Source: Acidobacteriota bacterium (GTDB lineage: Bacteria; Acidobacteriota; Terriglobia; Terriglobales; SCQP01). From it: DNA of 64,000 nt. The position numbers and the translations under genes were made by a program. The notes below the pieces were generated by a model, which saw nothing but the letters and a program-made list of their open reading frames with translations, ran no database searches and had not been told where the DNA came from. Below are positions 9,742 to 19,600 of this stretch, piece by piece (within the stretch, counting starts at the first letter, position 1; every line of letters begins with the position of its first letter). Location: assembly GCA_027315185.1 (NCBI GenBank), contig DAHUYO010000003.1:38694-102693 (forward strand), read 5' to 3'.

Positions 9742-9978
9742 CCGCCGCTCGCGGGAGTGCCGGCATCCCGCGGCGACGCCTCTCCCCGGCCATTCTTGCC
9801 GCTCGCGTGGGCCGAGCGTTTTGCCCGGAAGCCAAAGTGGCCGTGGGAAAGCCGCGAAATCCCCAGCGCGCCCATGGCGCGAGGAAGGGCGCCGCCGCCG
9901 GCGTGAGCAAGAGAAGCGGCGTGGCCCCCAGCGGTGCGTAAGCGAGGCCGAGCCCCGCGCAATCACTAGAATGGCCGT

Positions 9979-10704
9979 ATGCCCCGCTCCGCACCCCGCG
10001 TCGCCATTCTCGCCGGGGGCCAAAGCCGCCGCATGGGCCGCGACAAAGCGCTCGTGAGTTGGCACGGCCAGCCTCTTCTGGCGCACATGGTGGCGACGGC
10101 CCGCGCCGCCGGCGCGGCGGAAGTCGTCATTTCCGGCGATCCGGCCAAATACGCTGCTTTCGGTCCCTGCGTTCCGGATCAATGGCTCGGCTGCGGTCCG
10201 CTCGGCGGCATCGCCAGCATTCTGCGCGCCTCGGCGCCGCGCGTCACCCCGAGCGCCGCGATCCCTGCCGCCGACCCCCTGCGAGTTCCGCCGCCGGGCG
10301 CCGCCGCCCAGGCCGCCCCGGACGCGCGCTCCGAATCCTCGTCCGCCGCCGGTCCTCGCGTTTTGGTTCTGGCCTGCGATCTTCCCGGCATGACGCCGGG
10401 CTTTCTCCGCTGGCTGTGGTCGCAGTCCATCGCCGGCGGCTGGACCGTGCCGCTAACCCCGCCAGACCGCCCCGAGCCCTTGTGCGCGGTCTACGCCGCC
10501 GCCCTGCTGCCTATCCTGGAAGCCGCCCTGCATGCCGGCGACTACAAAATTACCCGCGTGCTCGCGCCCGCGCCGCAGCGCCGGCTGACGCCGGAGGCGA
10601 TCGCCGCCGCCGGCTTCGCGCCGGACATCTTTCGCAACTGCAATTTCCCCGGCGACCTGGCCGTTTTTGGCAATCGGCAGGAACGGCGTATAGACGAGGC
10701 ATGA
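9979..10704 (+). CDS. mobA: Molybdenum cofactor guanylyltransferase MobA
   Basis: A 241-residue nucleotidyltransferase. The N-terminal 'LAGGQSRRMGRDKAL' is the GTP-binding signature of MobA, and 'LACDLPGMTPGF' carries the metal-binding Asp. MobA joins GMP to molybdopterin to form the bis-MGD cofactor of DMSO-reductase-family enzymes in the cytoplasm. The protein is about 40 residues longer than usual because of an Ala/Pro/Ser-rich insertion (about residues 78-118) between the Gly-rich loop ('PLGGIASIL') and the 'CDLPG' strand. A TAGAAT hexamer ends 6 bp before the ATG, so the transcript could be nearly leaderless, though no -35 is evident. No other cofactor genes are adjacent. Confidence 0.9.
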   Translation: MPRSAPRVAILAGGQSRRMGRDKALVSWHGQPLLAHMVATARAAGAAEVVISGDPAKYAAFGPCVPDQWLGCGPLGGIASILRASAPRVTPSAAIPAADPLRVPPPGAAAQAAPDARSESSSAAGPRVLVLACDLPGMTPGFLRWLWSQSIAGGWTVPLTPPDRPEPLCAVYAAALLPILEAALHAGDYKITRVLAPAPQRRLTPEAIAAAGFAPDIFRNCNFPGDLAVFGNRQERRIDEA

Positions 10705-10810
10705 GCGGAGGTGGAACGGATGCCGGCCCGCTCGCCCCAGGGAATAGGAATCGCGGGTCCGCGTCCGCCCCGCCTTGCACCGGCGGCGGGGGCTGCCCAC
10801 AATAGGAGAA

Positions 10811-11932
10811 ATGAGCCACGGCCTGTTCCATGTGCCCGCCGTTTTCATCACGCATGGCCGCGAACTGCTGATCGGCGTCATCGTGCTGGCCATCGCGGTC
10901 GGGGTGGCGCTGTTGGTGCACGCCATCGTCTTCGCCGCGCTGCGGCGGATCAGCCGCCGGCCGGGGCATGTGCTGGATGAATCCATCGTGCGCCATGGCA
11001 GCCGGCCGGCGAAATGGATCTTTATTTTCACGGCCCTTTTGGTCACGGTGCCGACCACGCCGCTGCCGCAGATCTTGGCGACCGGTGTCGAACATGTCAC
11101 CGCCCTTGGCCTGATCGCCGCGGTGGCCTGGATATTCATCGCGGCGACGGCGGTGCTCGCCGACCTGCTGTCGGCGCGCTACCGCGTGGACGTGGCTGAC
11201 AACCTGAGCGCGCGCAAAATCGAAACGCAAGTTCATGTGCTGCGGCGCGTGACCACGGTGGTGGTGGTGATCGTGGCGGTGGCGATGGGGCTGATGACGC
11301 TGCCCGGCATAAAGACCCTGGGCGCCAGCATGCTGGCCTCGGCGGGGCTGGCCGGCTTGGTCGTCGGCATGGCGATGCGGCCCACGCTAGCCAACCTGGT
11401 CGCGGGCATACAGATCGCCCTGACGCAGCCGATCCGGCTGGAAGACGCGGTCGTCGTCGCCGGCGAGTGGGGCTGGGTCGAGGAAATTACCGCCACCTAC
11501 GTCGTCATCCGCGTCTGGGACTGGCGGCGGCTGATCGTCCCGCTCGCCTACTTCACCGAGCAGCCCTTTCAGAACTGGACGCGAGATGCCGCCAACCTGC
11601 TGGGCTCGGTCATGATCTACGCGGATTACACCGTGCCGGTGGACGAGCTGCGCGCCGAACTCCAGCGCGTGCTGGCCACCGAGCCGCTTTGGGACGGCAA
11701 GGCCAGCGCGTTGCAGGTAACCGACGCCACCGACCGGACCATTCAGGTTCGGATCCTGGCCGGCGCGCTCAATTCCGGCGATGCCTTCACGCTGCGCTGC
11801 AACATCCGCGAGCGGATGATCCGCTTCTTGCAGGAAAAGCATCCCGAGTGCCTGCCCAAGACGCGCGGCGAGTTGCACGCCGAGTGGCCGGCCGCGGCGC
11901 CGCGGCCGGCGGGCCAGGGCGCGGCCGGCTAA
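10811..11932 (+). CDS. MscS-family mechanosensitive ion channel
   Basis: A 373-residue small-conductance mechanosensitive channel homologue. The ATG at 10811 is preceded by AGGAG and was preferred to the track's start at 10775. Four hydrophobic N-terminal segments precede the pore-helix signature 'LASAGLAGLVVGMAMRPTLANLVAG' region and the beta domain 'QPIRLEDAVVVAGEWGWVEEIT', the usual TM3 plus MscS middle domain. A C-terminal alpha/beta domain ('YADYTVPVDELRAEL') ends in a Pro/Gly/Ala tail. The family releases solutes on hypo-osmotic shock. It is longer than E. coli MscS (286 aa), like the YbdG/YnaI types with extra helices. Confidence 0.88.
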   Translation: MSHGLFHVPAVFITHGRELLIGVIVLAIAVGVALLVHAIVFAALRRISRRPGHVLDESIVRHGSRPAKWIFIFTALLVTVPTTPLPQILATGVEHVTALGLIAAVAWIFIAATAVLADLLSARYRVDVADNLSARKIETQVHVLRRVTTVVVVIVAVAMGLMTLPGIKTLGASMLASAGLAGLVVGMAMRPTLANLVAGIQIALTQPIRLEDAVVVAGEWGWVEEITATYVVIRVWDWRRLIVPLAYFTEQPFQNWTRDAANLLGSVMIYADYTVPVDELRAELQRVLATEPLWDGKASALQVTDATDRTIQVRILAGALNSGDAFTLRCNIRERMIRFLQEKHPECLPKTRGELHAEWPAAAPRPAGQGAAG

Positions 11933-12338
11933 CGTCGCGGACTGCGCTACTATGGCTGCCATCATGACCGGAGCGACGCTATTGCCTGGCGGGGCGTCCT
12001 GCTTGCCTGGCGCGGGTCCCGGCCCCGCCTGCGGTGCTAGAATCGCGAGCGCCTGCGGGCTGAAGCCCGCCGCACACGGGCTGAAGCCCGTTCCACGCTT
12101 CCCCCGCATGCCCCAACCCCGCCTGGGGCGGGGCGTCCGGCGCTCTGGGCGCCAGGCTGGCCCGAACGCGAGTTCGCCAAGACAGCCGGCGAGGACGCCG
12201 GCGCGGCAAGCCGGCGGGAAGCCGGCGCTGCAGGCCGGCGGGAGGCTGGCGCTCCAGGCCGCCCGGCGGAGCGTCGCGGCGTTTTCGCGCCGGCTGCGCC
12301 CCCGCTGGGAACGGCGCGATCCCCGCGGGCTGACGCTG
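11933..12338. other. Gene-free, repeat-rich stretch
   Basis: About 400 bp between the channel gene and the small membrane ORF. It contains one copy of the CTGAAGCCC repeat (12043-12120) and then, at about 12190-12265, runs of short 'GCCGGCG' units of the kind also seen at 20.6 and 27.5 kb. The overlapping track ORFs on both strands are translations of these repeats and are not believable. Confidence 0.6.
12043..12120 (+). repeat. Dispersed repeat R1, copy a
   Basis: Contains the 38-bp core CTGAAGCCC...TTCCAC, made of two imperfect hairpins (CGGGCTGAAGCCCG-type), followed by 'CTTCCCCCGC' and a GC-rich hairpin. Nearly the same sequence recurs about 600 bp downstream, and the core recurs inverted at 38.8 kb and inside the acylase gene at 28.3 kb. 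Confidence 0.8.
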
Positions 12339-12545
12339 ATGCTGGCTGCGGCCCCGGCGGCTCATCACGCCGCACCGTCCGCGCCGGTGATCTCCGCGAT
12401 TGTGTATGGCGCGGCGGCGGTGCTGCTGATCGCCGGGGTCTTTGCCGGCGCGCAATGGCTGCTGGCGAAAATCTACGGCGAACGCCTGGACGGCAGCGAT
12501 AATCCGGCGCCGGTGCAGGAGCCCACCACGCCGGCCAAGCGCTAG
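12339..12545 (+). CDS. Small single-pass membrane protein, unknown function
   Basis: A 68-residue ORF beginning 'MLAAAPAAHHAAPSAP' with one hydrophobic segment ('ISAIVYGAAAVLLIAGVFAGAQWLL') and a short charged tail. The ATG at 12339 is the first sensible start, because upstream sequence in this frame is repeat DNA. No good Shine-Dalgarno site is visible. I do not recognise the family. The region between two R1 repeats is small and the ORF could be fortuitous, but the helix followed by a charged C-terminus looks protein-like. Confidence 0.4.
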   Translation: MLAAAPAAHHAAPSAPVISAIVYGAAAVLLIAGVFAGAQWLLAKIYGERLDGSDNPAPVQEPTTPAKR

Positions 12546-12884
12546 CGCCCCCGCCGGCGGCCGGGCGGGACCGGCAGCCGGGGACGGCGGTCTTACTGGC
12601 TCCGCGCGCGGCGGCCCCGGCCCCGTCCGCGGCAATGGCAGCGCGAGCGCCCGCGGGCTGAAGCCCGCCGCACACGGGCTGGAGCCCGTTCCACCTTCCC
12701 CCCGCGTGCCCCGGCGCCGCACGCGGCGGGACATCCGGCAACGGCGCGATCCCGCGAGTTGCCGCTTCTCCGCGACGCTCAAGACTAGTTACGCGCGACG
12801 CCGTTTTTTCTTTCCGCCGCCGCCACGCGGCTCTTAGAATGATTCCAGTTTGCATTCCCGAGGGTTTCGGCATTGCGAGGTCGC
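12546..12884. other. Intergenic region upstream of ftsZ
   Basis: 339 bp without a believable gene. It holds R1 copy b (12645-12720) and, nearer ftsZ, a T-rich tract (TTTTTTCTTTCC at about 12804) and a TAGAAT hexamer at 12835-12840 that could be the -10 of an ftsZ promoter, 45 bp before the ATG. No convincing -35 is present. Confidence 0.5.
12645..12720 (+). repeat. Dispersed repeat R1, copy b
   Basis: Direct-orientation second copy of R1. 'GCGGGCTGAAGCCCGCCGC' is identical to copy a, and the similarity continues through TTCCAC and the C-rich tract. The downstream hairpin differs in sequence but keeps its pairing, suggesting that structure rather than sequence is conserved. Confidence 0.8.
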
Positions 12885-14168
12885 ATGGAACAGGATCTTC
12901 CCATCCGGGTGTCGTTGGACGAGAACATCGCCAACCCCGCCCGCATCAAGGTGATCGGCGTGGGCGGCGGCGGGGGCAACGCCGTCAACCGCATGATTGA
13001 CGCCCGCCTCGACGGCGTCGAGTTCATCGTCGCCAACACCGACATTCAATCCCTTAACCTGTCCCGCGCGGCGAACAAGCTGCAACTGGGCATGAAGCTG
13101 ACCAACGGCCGCGGCGCCGGGTCCGATCCCGACGTCGGCCGCCGCGCCGCGCTGGAAGACACCGACAAGATCATCGAGGTGCTGGAAGGCGCCGACATGG
13201 TCTTCGTCACCGCCGGCCTGGGCGGCGGCACGGGCACCGGCGCGGCGCCGGTGGTCGCCTCGCTGGCCAGCGAGCTAGGCGCGTTGACCGTCGCGGTCGT
13301 CACCAAGCCGTTCCCCTTCGAGGGCCGCCGCCGCATGAGCCAGGCCGAGCAGGGCCTGCGCGAGCTGGCCGAGGCCGTGGACACGGTCATCACCATCCCC
13401 AACGAGCGGCTGTTGCAGGTGGCGCAGAACGCCCCCTTCATGGAATCGTTCCGCATTGCCGACGACATCCTGCGCCAGGCGGTGCAGGGCATCAGCGACA
13501 TCATCACCATTCCCGGCGTCATCAACCGCGACTTCGCCGACATCAAGACCATCATGCAGGGCATGGGCTACGCCATCATGGGCACGGCCGTGGCCAGCGG
13601 CCCCAACCGCGCGGTGGAGGCGGCCCGGGCCGCGATCTCCAGCCCGCTGCTGGAAAGCAATTCGATTGACGGCGCCCGCGGCATCCTGATCAACATCAGC
13701 GGCTCCAGCAACCTGATGCTGTCGGAGGTGCATGAAGCCTCCAGCATCATCCAGCAGGCGGCGCACGAGGACGCCAACATCATCTTCGGCGCGGTGCTGA
13801 ACGACACGATGGGAGATGAGGTCAAGATCACCGTCATCGCCACCGGCTTCAAGGCGGAGTACATTCATCCGCGCGGCGCGTCCCGCGCCGCCGCCGCGCC
13901 CGCCGAGACCCTGCCCGAGGTGTTCTCGGAGGTCTTCCCGGAAGCCTATCCGCCCAACGGCCGTTCCCGCGCCGCCGCCCGTCCCGCCGCGCCCGAAGCC
14001 GGCGCCGGCGCGCCGGCGCAGCATGCGCAGCCGCACTATGCCCAGGACCGTTCCCAGCACCATTCCCAGCCGCATGCCCAGTCCACCGGCAACGGCAATG
14101 GCGCCGCTCCCGGTGCGGCCAATGCCGATGATCTGGACGTTCCCGCCTATCTGCGCCATCGCACCTAG
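12885..14168 (+). CDS. ftsZ: Cell division GTPase FtsZ
   Basis: A 427-residue tubulin-like GTPase that polymerises at midcell into the Z-ring. I chose ATG 12885 over the track's TTG at 12873. The tubulin signature is '[13 protein letters not shown]' (about residues 108-120), with '[11 protein letters not shown]' near the N-terminus and the synergy loop '[16 protein letters not shown]'. A His/Gln/Ala-rich spacer (about 335-410) leads to the conserved C-terminal peptide '[12 protein letters not shown]', which binds FtsA and other partners. The usual neighbours ftsQ, ftsA and mur genes are absent on both sides, so this ftsZ is detached from the division cluster. Confidence 0.97.
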   Translation: MEQDLPIRVSLDENIANPARIKVIGVGGGGGNAVNRMIDARLDGVEFIVANTDIQSLNLSRAANKLQLGMKLTNGRGAGSDPDVGRRAALEDTDKIIEVLEGADMVFVTAGLGGGTGTGAAPVVASLASELGALTVAVVTKPFPFEGRRRMSQAEQGLRELAEAVDTVITIPNERLLQVAQNAPFMESFRIADDILRQAVQGISDIITIPGVINRDFADIKTIMQGMGYAIMGTAVASGPNRAVEAARAAISSPLLESNSIDGARGILINISGSSNLMLSEVHEASSIIQQAAHEDANIIFGAVLNDTMGDEVKITVIATGFKAEYIHPRGASRAAAAPAETLPEVFSEVFPEAYPPNGRSRAAARPAAPEAGAGAPAQHAQPHYAQDRSQHHSQPHAQSTGNGNGAAPGAANADDLDVPAYLRHRT

Positions 14169-14209
14169 GCGCTACCCGACCCGCCCACCCGCCCCACTGA
14201 CCACCGCTC

Positions 14210-15358
14210 ATGTCTATTGACCGCCGCCGCTTTCTGGAAACCACCACCGCCGCCGCCGCCGGTTTGTCGGCGGGAGCGCTGGCGCCATCCGCCGCAGCCA
14301 AGACCCCGCCGCCGCCCCCCGCCGCGCCTGAGCCGCCCGCCCAAGGCCCGCGCCCCAGCACGCTGGACGGCGCGGCCTGGCGGCCGCCCGCGAATCCGCG
14401 CTACGCCTCACAAATGAAGATCGGCCTGTTCACCTGGCCCTTCAACGACAAGCCGCTGAGCTGGGTGCTGCAATACGCGCAGAGCATCGGCCTGCAAATG
14501 CTGGAGGTGGGCACCGGCAACGACCCCGGCGACGCCCACTGTCCCATGGACGCATTGCTGGCCGACGCCGGCCGGCGCCGGGCCTACCTTCAGGAATTCG
14601 CCGCCCACGGCCTGGGCATCAGCAGCTTCAGCTGCCATGGCAACCCGCTCGATCCCCGTCCCGCGGTGGCCCGCCGCACCAACGAAGTCTATCTAAAGAC
14701 GCTGCGCCTGGCGGAAATGATGGACGTGCCGGTGGTCAACTATTTCTCCGGCTGTCCCGGCGACGACAAGGGCGGCATGCGGCCCAACTGGGTCACCAGC
14801 CTGGAGCGCTCCAGCTACGTCGAGATGCTGAAGTGGCAGTGGGAGGAGCGCGTCATCCCCTATTGGCGCGTCGCCGCCGCCGCCGCCCGCCGCCACAAGA
14901 TCCACGTCGCGCTGGAGTTCGACCCCGGCTACGCCGTCTACAATTTCTCCTCCCTCCAGCGCCTGCGCGACGCCGTCGGCGGCGAGTATCTCGGCTGCAA
15001 CCTGGACTTCGGCAACATCTTCGGCATGGGCGTGGACGGCCCGGCGCTGGTGCGCAAGCTGGGCGAAACCGGCGTCCTGTTCAACTACCACGCCAAGGAC
15101 GCCTATCTCGATCCCCACAACATCCAGATCAACGGCCTGATTGACGTCACCCCGTACCACGAGGTCCTCAACCGCTCCTGGGCCTACGCCGTGCCCGGCT
15201 ACGGCCACGACGACCTCTATTGGCGCCGCATCCTGGCGACCATGAAGAACGTCGGCTACGACCGCGTGCTTTCCATCGAGCACGAGGACCGCACCATGAC
15301 GCCGGAGATTGGCGTCCGCAAAGCCGCCGAGTTCCTCCGCCCCTTGCTCCTCGAATAG
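14210..15358 (+). CDS. Tat-exported sugar phosphate isomerase/epimerase-like TIM barrel protein
   Basis: A 382-residue protein starting at ATG 14210, 41 bp after ftsZ. The N-terminus has a Tat signal ('DRRRFLETTTAAAAG') followed by a Pro-rich linker, so it is probably exported folded. The rest is an AP-endonuclease-2-like TIM barrel: 'KIGLFTWPFNDKPLSWVLQ', 'LEVGTGNDPGD', 'VALEFDPGYAVYN', 'LDFGNIFGMG', 'HAKDAY', 'GYGHDDLYWRRIL' and 'LSIEHED', with the usual Glu/Asp/His metal ligands. Relatives isomerise or epimerise sugars and inositols. The exact substrate cannot be read from sequence. Confidence 0.85.
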   Translation: MSIDRRRFLETTTAAAAGLSAGALAPSAAAKTPPPPPAAPEPPAQGPRPSTLDGAAWRPPANPRYASQMKIGLFTWPFNDKPLSWVLQYAQSIGLQMLEVGTGNDPGDAHCPMDALLADAGRRRAYLQEFAAHGLGISSFSCHGNPLDPRPAVARRTNEVYLKTLRLAEMMDVPVVNYFSGCPGDDKGGMRPNWVTSLERSSYVEMLKWQWEERVIPYWRVAAAAARRHKIHVALEFDPGYAVYNFSSLQRLRDAVGGEYLGCNLDFGNIFGMGVDGPALVRKLGETGVLFNYHAKDAYLDPHNIQINGLIDVTPYHEVLNRSWAYAVPGYGHDDLYWRRILATMKNVGYDRVLSIEHEDRTMTPEIGVRKAAEFLRPLLLE

Positions 15359-15644
15359 GCCCGGCCGCGCGGAGCGCGACCGCACGCAAGCCGGAGGCAT
15401 ACCCCACGGCGGGCGCGGCGGAGAGATTTCGCGCGGCGGAAGAATAGGCGTCGAATCAGCGTGGGGTAGGGCTCCTGCCCTCCGTTCCGTCGTCCTCCCG
15501 GGCGGCGGTGCGTGACCGCCGAAACGGCTATGCTACTTTCGTTGCGCTGGGGGCGTCTTGGGGTTTGCCGGGACGGCTTTCCAGCTTTCTCCGTCACTGG
15601 GGACGGCATGGTTGAGGGCGCGGTAGGCTGGGCTGGGGGCAGTT

Positions 15645-16667
15645 ATGTGGGCTTGGGTATTGGAGCAGCCGGCGCCGATTGAACGCCGTCCGCTCAGCTG
15701 GCGGGAGCTGCCGACGCCGCAGCCGGGCGCGGGCGAGATCCTGGTCCGGGTGCGTGTCTGCGGCGTCTGCCGCACGGATTTGCACGTCGTAGAAGGCGAG
15801 CTGCCGGTGCGGCGGCCGGGAATTACCCCCGGCCATCAAATTGTCGGCGAGGTCGCCGCGCATGGGCCGCTCCGGCCGGGCGGGCCGGAACCGCCGCCGC
15901 TTGGCGCGCGCGTGGGCGTCGCCTGGCTGCACCACACCGACGGGACCTGCCGTTTCTGCCGGCGAGGGCAGGAGAATCTTTGCGAGCGCGCCGAGTTCAC
16001 CGGCTGGACGGTGCCGGGCGGCTACGCCGAATATTGCCTGGCCGACGCCGCGTTCGTTTATCCCGTGCCCGACGGCTTCACGGACATGGCCGCTGCGCCG
16101 CTGCTCTGCGCGGGCATCATCGGCTACCGCGCGCTGCGCCTGACGGGGCTGCCCGCCGCCTGCGCCGGGGCGCGGCTGGGCATTTATGGATTTGGCGCCG
16201 CCGGGCACGTGGTGATCCAACTGGCGCGGGCGCGAGGCGCGGAGGTTTATGTTTGCACGCGCGATGCACGCCACCAAAATCTGGCCGCCGAGATGGGCGC
16301 GGCATGGGCGGGCGGCGCGGCGGATCCGCCGCCGGTTCCCTTGGACGCGGCGATCCTTTTCGCCCCGGCGGGCGAGCTGGTCCCATCGGCGCTGCGGGCC
16401 CTCGACGCCGGCGGGGCGCTGGTCCTGGGCGGCATTCACATGAGCCCGATCCCGCAGCTGGATTACGACTGGCTGCATCCGGAGCGGCTGATCCGCGGCG
16501 TCGCCAACAATACGCGCGAGGACGGGCGGGAGTTCTTGGCCGAGGCGGCGCGCATCCCGGTCCGCACCCGCGTCACCCCTTTTCCCCTGCGCGAAGCCAA
16601 CCGCGCGCTGGATCAGCTGAAGCACGACGCCTTCCTGGGCGCCGCCGTGCTCGACGCCTCGCGCTAA
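15645..16667 (+). CDS. Zinc-dependent alcohol dehydrogenase family protein
   Basis: A 340-residue medium-chain dehydrogenase. Catalytic zinc ligands are in '[15 protein letters not shown]' and 'GHQIVGEV', the structural zinc loop includes '[12 protein letters not shown]', and the nucleotide fold has '[20 protein letters not shown]'. The pattern fits the single-subunit 'zinc-binding alcohol dehydrogenase' branch near AdhA. These enzymes use NAD(P)H to oxidise primary alcohols or reduce aldehydes. It stands alone, convergent with the amylase-like gene (27-bp gap). The preceding 286 bp holds only GC-rich, repeat-like sequence. Confidence 0.88.
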   Translation: MWAWVLEQPAPIERRPLSWRELPTPQPGAGEILVRVRVCGVCRTDLHVVEGELPVRRPGITPGHQIVGEVAAHGPLRPGGPEPPPLGARVGVAWLHHTDGTCRFCRRGQENLCERAEFTGWTVPGGYAEYCLADAAFVYPVPDGFTDMAAAPLLCAGIIGYRALRLTGLPAACAGARLGIYGFGAAGHVVIQLARARGAEVYVCTRDARHQNLAAEMGAAWAGGAADPPPVPLDAAILFAPAGELVPSALRALDAGGALVLGGIHMSPIPQLDYDWLHPERLIRGVANNTREDGREFLAEAARIPVRTRVTPFPLREANRALDQLKHDAFLGAAVLDASR

Positions 16668-16694
16668 CACACGCGGCGCGGACCGCGGGGCGGC

Positions 16695-19600
16695 CTAGAT
16701 CTGGGCCAGGTCCTTGGTCCGGTAGCCGTTTTGGGCGGCGGCGGCTTCGTATTGGCGCAGTTGCTCCCCCAGGGCACGGACCTTGGCCGGGGCGAGGCGA
16801 GCGGCGGCGGCCAGCGCCAGCGCGGGGCGGAGGGCCAGCCCGGCGAGGGTGGTCTGCAACTGTTCCTGGACGATATAGCCGACGCCATTGGCATCATGCG
16901 CGCCGAGCAGCCAGGCGAGGTCGGGATCGGCGAGCCAAACGGCAAAGAGCGGCGTGACGGCGGAGGCGGTTGCGAGCCCCGGGGCCGGCGGCGATTCCGG
17001 CCGCTTGCTTGGCGGTTTCGCCGCCGCGCGTCGGGCGGGCGCCGGTCGCGCGGGAGGCGAAAGTGGATGGGCGAAGGCGGCGCGAACGCGCGCCGCGGCG
17101 CGCCATGGCGCGTCCGGGTCCGCGGCATGCTCCTCGCCCTGGGCCGCGGACGCCTCGCCGCGCGGCCCCGCGCCTTCTCCGGCCCGCTGGGCGGCTGCTT
17201 CCGCCGCGCGCACTGCCGCGGCGTCCGCCGCCCGCAATGCCGCAAACTCCGCCGCCAGGGCGGGGCGCAGGCGCAGGCCCTCGAACAGCCGCACGGCGGC
17301 GGCGTCCGGGGCGCTGGGGTTGAGGCTCACTCCCAGCGCATGCAGAACGATGATGGCTACCGCCTCGGCCCAAGGCGCCAACGGCGCGGCGGCGCCGGCC
17401 GGCGGCCAGGCGTCCCGCGCCGGCGGCGGCAGCTCCAGCTTGGCCGCCAGCGCGGGCAGCCGCGGGGCGGCGCGCATCTGCACCAGCGCCGCGGCGATGG
17501 CCGTCTTGGCGTGGGCGGGGGAGATGCGGTCTTCGGGCGCGAAGCCGGCTGCGGCCGCGGCCGGCGAAAGCAGGAATTCCTGTGCTGCCGCCACCAGTTC
17601 CCGCACCGCCGCGACCATTTCCTTCAGGGCTGCGCGCTGCGCGGCTTCCGCCTCCGTGCGCCGCCGCCGGGCAAGTGCGGTGCGGGCCGCGGCGCCCCGG
17701 ACGTTGGCGCTCTGCGCCAGCGCCGCCAGCGGCGGCCGCGCCAATAGGGCGGAGAGCGCGCGGTGCACGCGCGCCAGTTCCAGATCGCGCAGCGCGTCGT
17801 CCAAATTGGGTACGCCGCGGTCTTGCAGGTGGTCCCACAGCCGACGCCAGGGCCGCGTGCCGTCATCGCGCCAGACGCGCCAATCCAGCAGAACGCGCGT
17901 GGCGTATCCGTCCAGCTCGAAATACATCCCCTGCGCCAAGTCCTCACCCCGCGCCAAGTGCTCCAAGCCGGTATCCAGCCGCCGGTAGGCGGCCCAATGG
18001 TCCGACTCGGCGGGAATGCCTAACCCGTCGGCCAGCGTGCGCTGGCGCAGGTGCTTGCCGCCGTTGCCGTTCTTTTCCGCGTAGGCGCAGGAGAGCCGCA
18101 CCCACCCGGCGGCGCGGCGGATGGTGTTGTTGTAGACCACCAAGGCGCGCGCGCCGCCGCCGCGGTTGGAGAACGCGTAAACGTCTTCGTTGACGTGGCC
18201 CTCGGGGGCGAAAAAGTCGTAGAGCAAAAACTCCGCGGCTTCGGCGAACAGCGCGCGCCGCCGCAGCAGCGGCGTGATCAGGCGGTCGTGATGGGCCAAC
18301 AGGTCCGCATCCGCCGCTTCCCTCAGCCGCGGGTGGCGGAACTCCATGCCGTATTTTTCCGTGAAGCCTTCGAACTGCCCATGCCCGAACATGGGCAGGC
18401 CCGGCAGCGTGGCCAGCAGGGTGCAGATGCCGAAATATTTATCGCCCTTGCCGAACTGATCCACCGCGGTGCGCTCGTCCGGGTTGTTCATGAAGTTGAC
18501 GTAGCGCTTCAAGATGTCGGGGTCGAACTCCAGCGTGTTCTTGATGACCGAGCGGTAATTGGCGTTCTGCTCGTCGCGCAGCATGTTCATGAAGGCGCTG
18601 TTATAGACGCGGTGCATCCCCAGGGTGCGAACGAAGTAGCCTTCCATCAGCCAAAACGCCTCGGCCAGCAGCAGCGTGCCCGGGGCTTCGACGGCGACGC
18701 GATCCACCACCTCGCGCCAAAACTCCTCGGGCATCTCGGCGTCGAACTGGGCTTTGGTCAGACCGTGTTCGGCGCGGGTCGGGATGGGGCCGGCCGTGCC
18801 CGGCTCCGGAAACCAGAGCCGCTGGTAATGCTTTTTGGCCAGGGTCATGGCGGCGTCGAAGCGGATGACGGGAAAGTCGCGGGCCACGCGGACGATGGCG
18901 GCGATCATTGCCTCCCGCACGTCGCCGCGCAGATAGCAGAGCTGCGCGGTGTCGTTCCAGGGAAAGCTGGTGCCGTCGTTGCCGTGGTAGATGTAGCGCG
19001 TGTCGCCGGTCCACAGGTCGCGGCGGCGGAAGACGACGGCCGCGTCGGTGCGGTCGTAATAGTGATCTTCGATTTTGATCTCGATGTGCCCGTCGCCGTT
19101 CAGGTCGGGGCCATTGAACTGATAGGCGGGGAAGGGGGAATGGGGCAGGGAGACGAACCATTCGGGATGCTCCATCACCCAGGGGGAATCAATGCCCATG
19201 TGGTTGGGGACGACGTCGCTGGCCAGGCGCAGGCCGCGCATGGCGGCGCGGCGGCGCAGGTCTTCCATCGCCGGCCGGCCGCCCAGGTCGGTGGCGATTT
19301 CGTATTGGGCGATGGCGTAGGCGGAGGCTTCGGCGTCGGCATTGCCACAGAGCTGCTTGATGCGGCGGGAGGCCTGGCTGCGCTCCCAAATGCCGATCAG
19401 CCAGAGCGCGGTGAACCCGCGCCGGGCAAGGGTGTCGAGCTCGCCATCGGGGATCTGGTCCAAGCGGTGAATGTGGCGGCCATGGGCCCGGCTCAGCTGC
19501 TCCAGCCAGACGTAGGCGTTCTTGGCCAGCAGCACGGCCCGCGGCATCCAATCCACGTCGGAGCTGAAGCGCTCATACTCGAACTCGCTGAAATGGGGCA

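Noticed and set aside
12043-12720. Possible CRISPR array
   Set aside because: Only two similar units 600 bp apart, with no regular spacer length and no cas genes. They are dispersed palindromic repeats.
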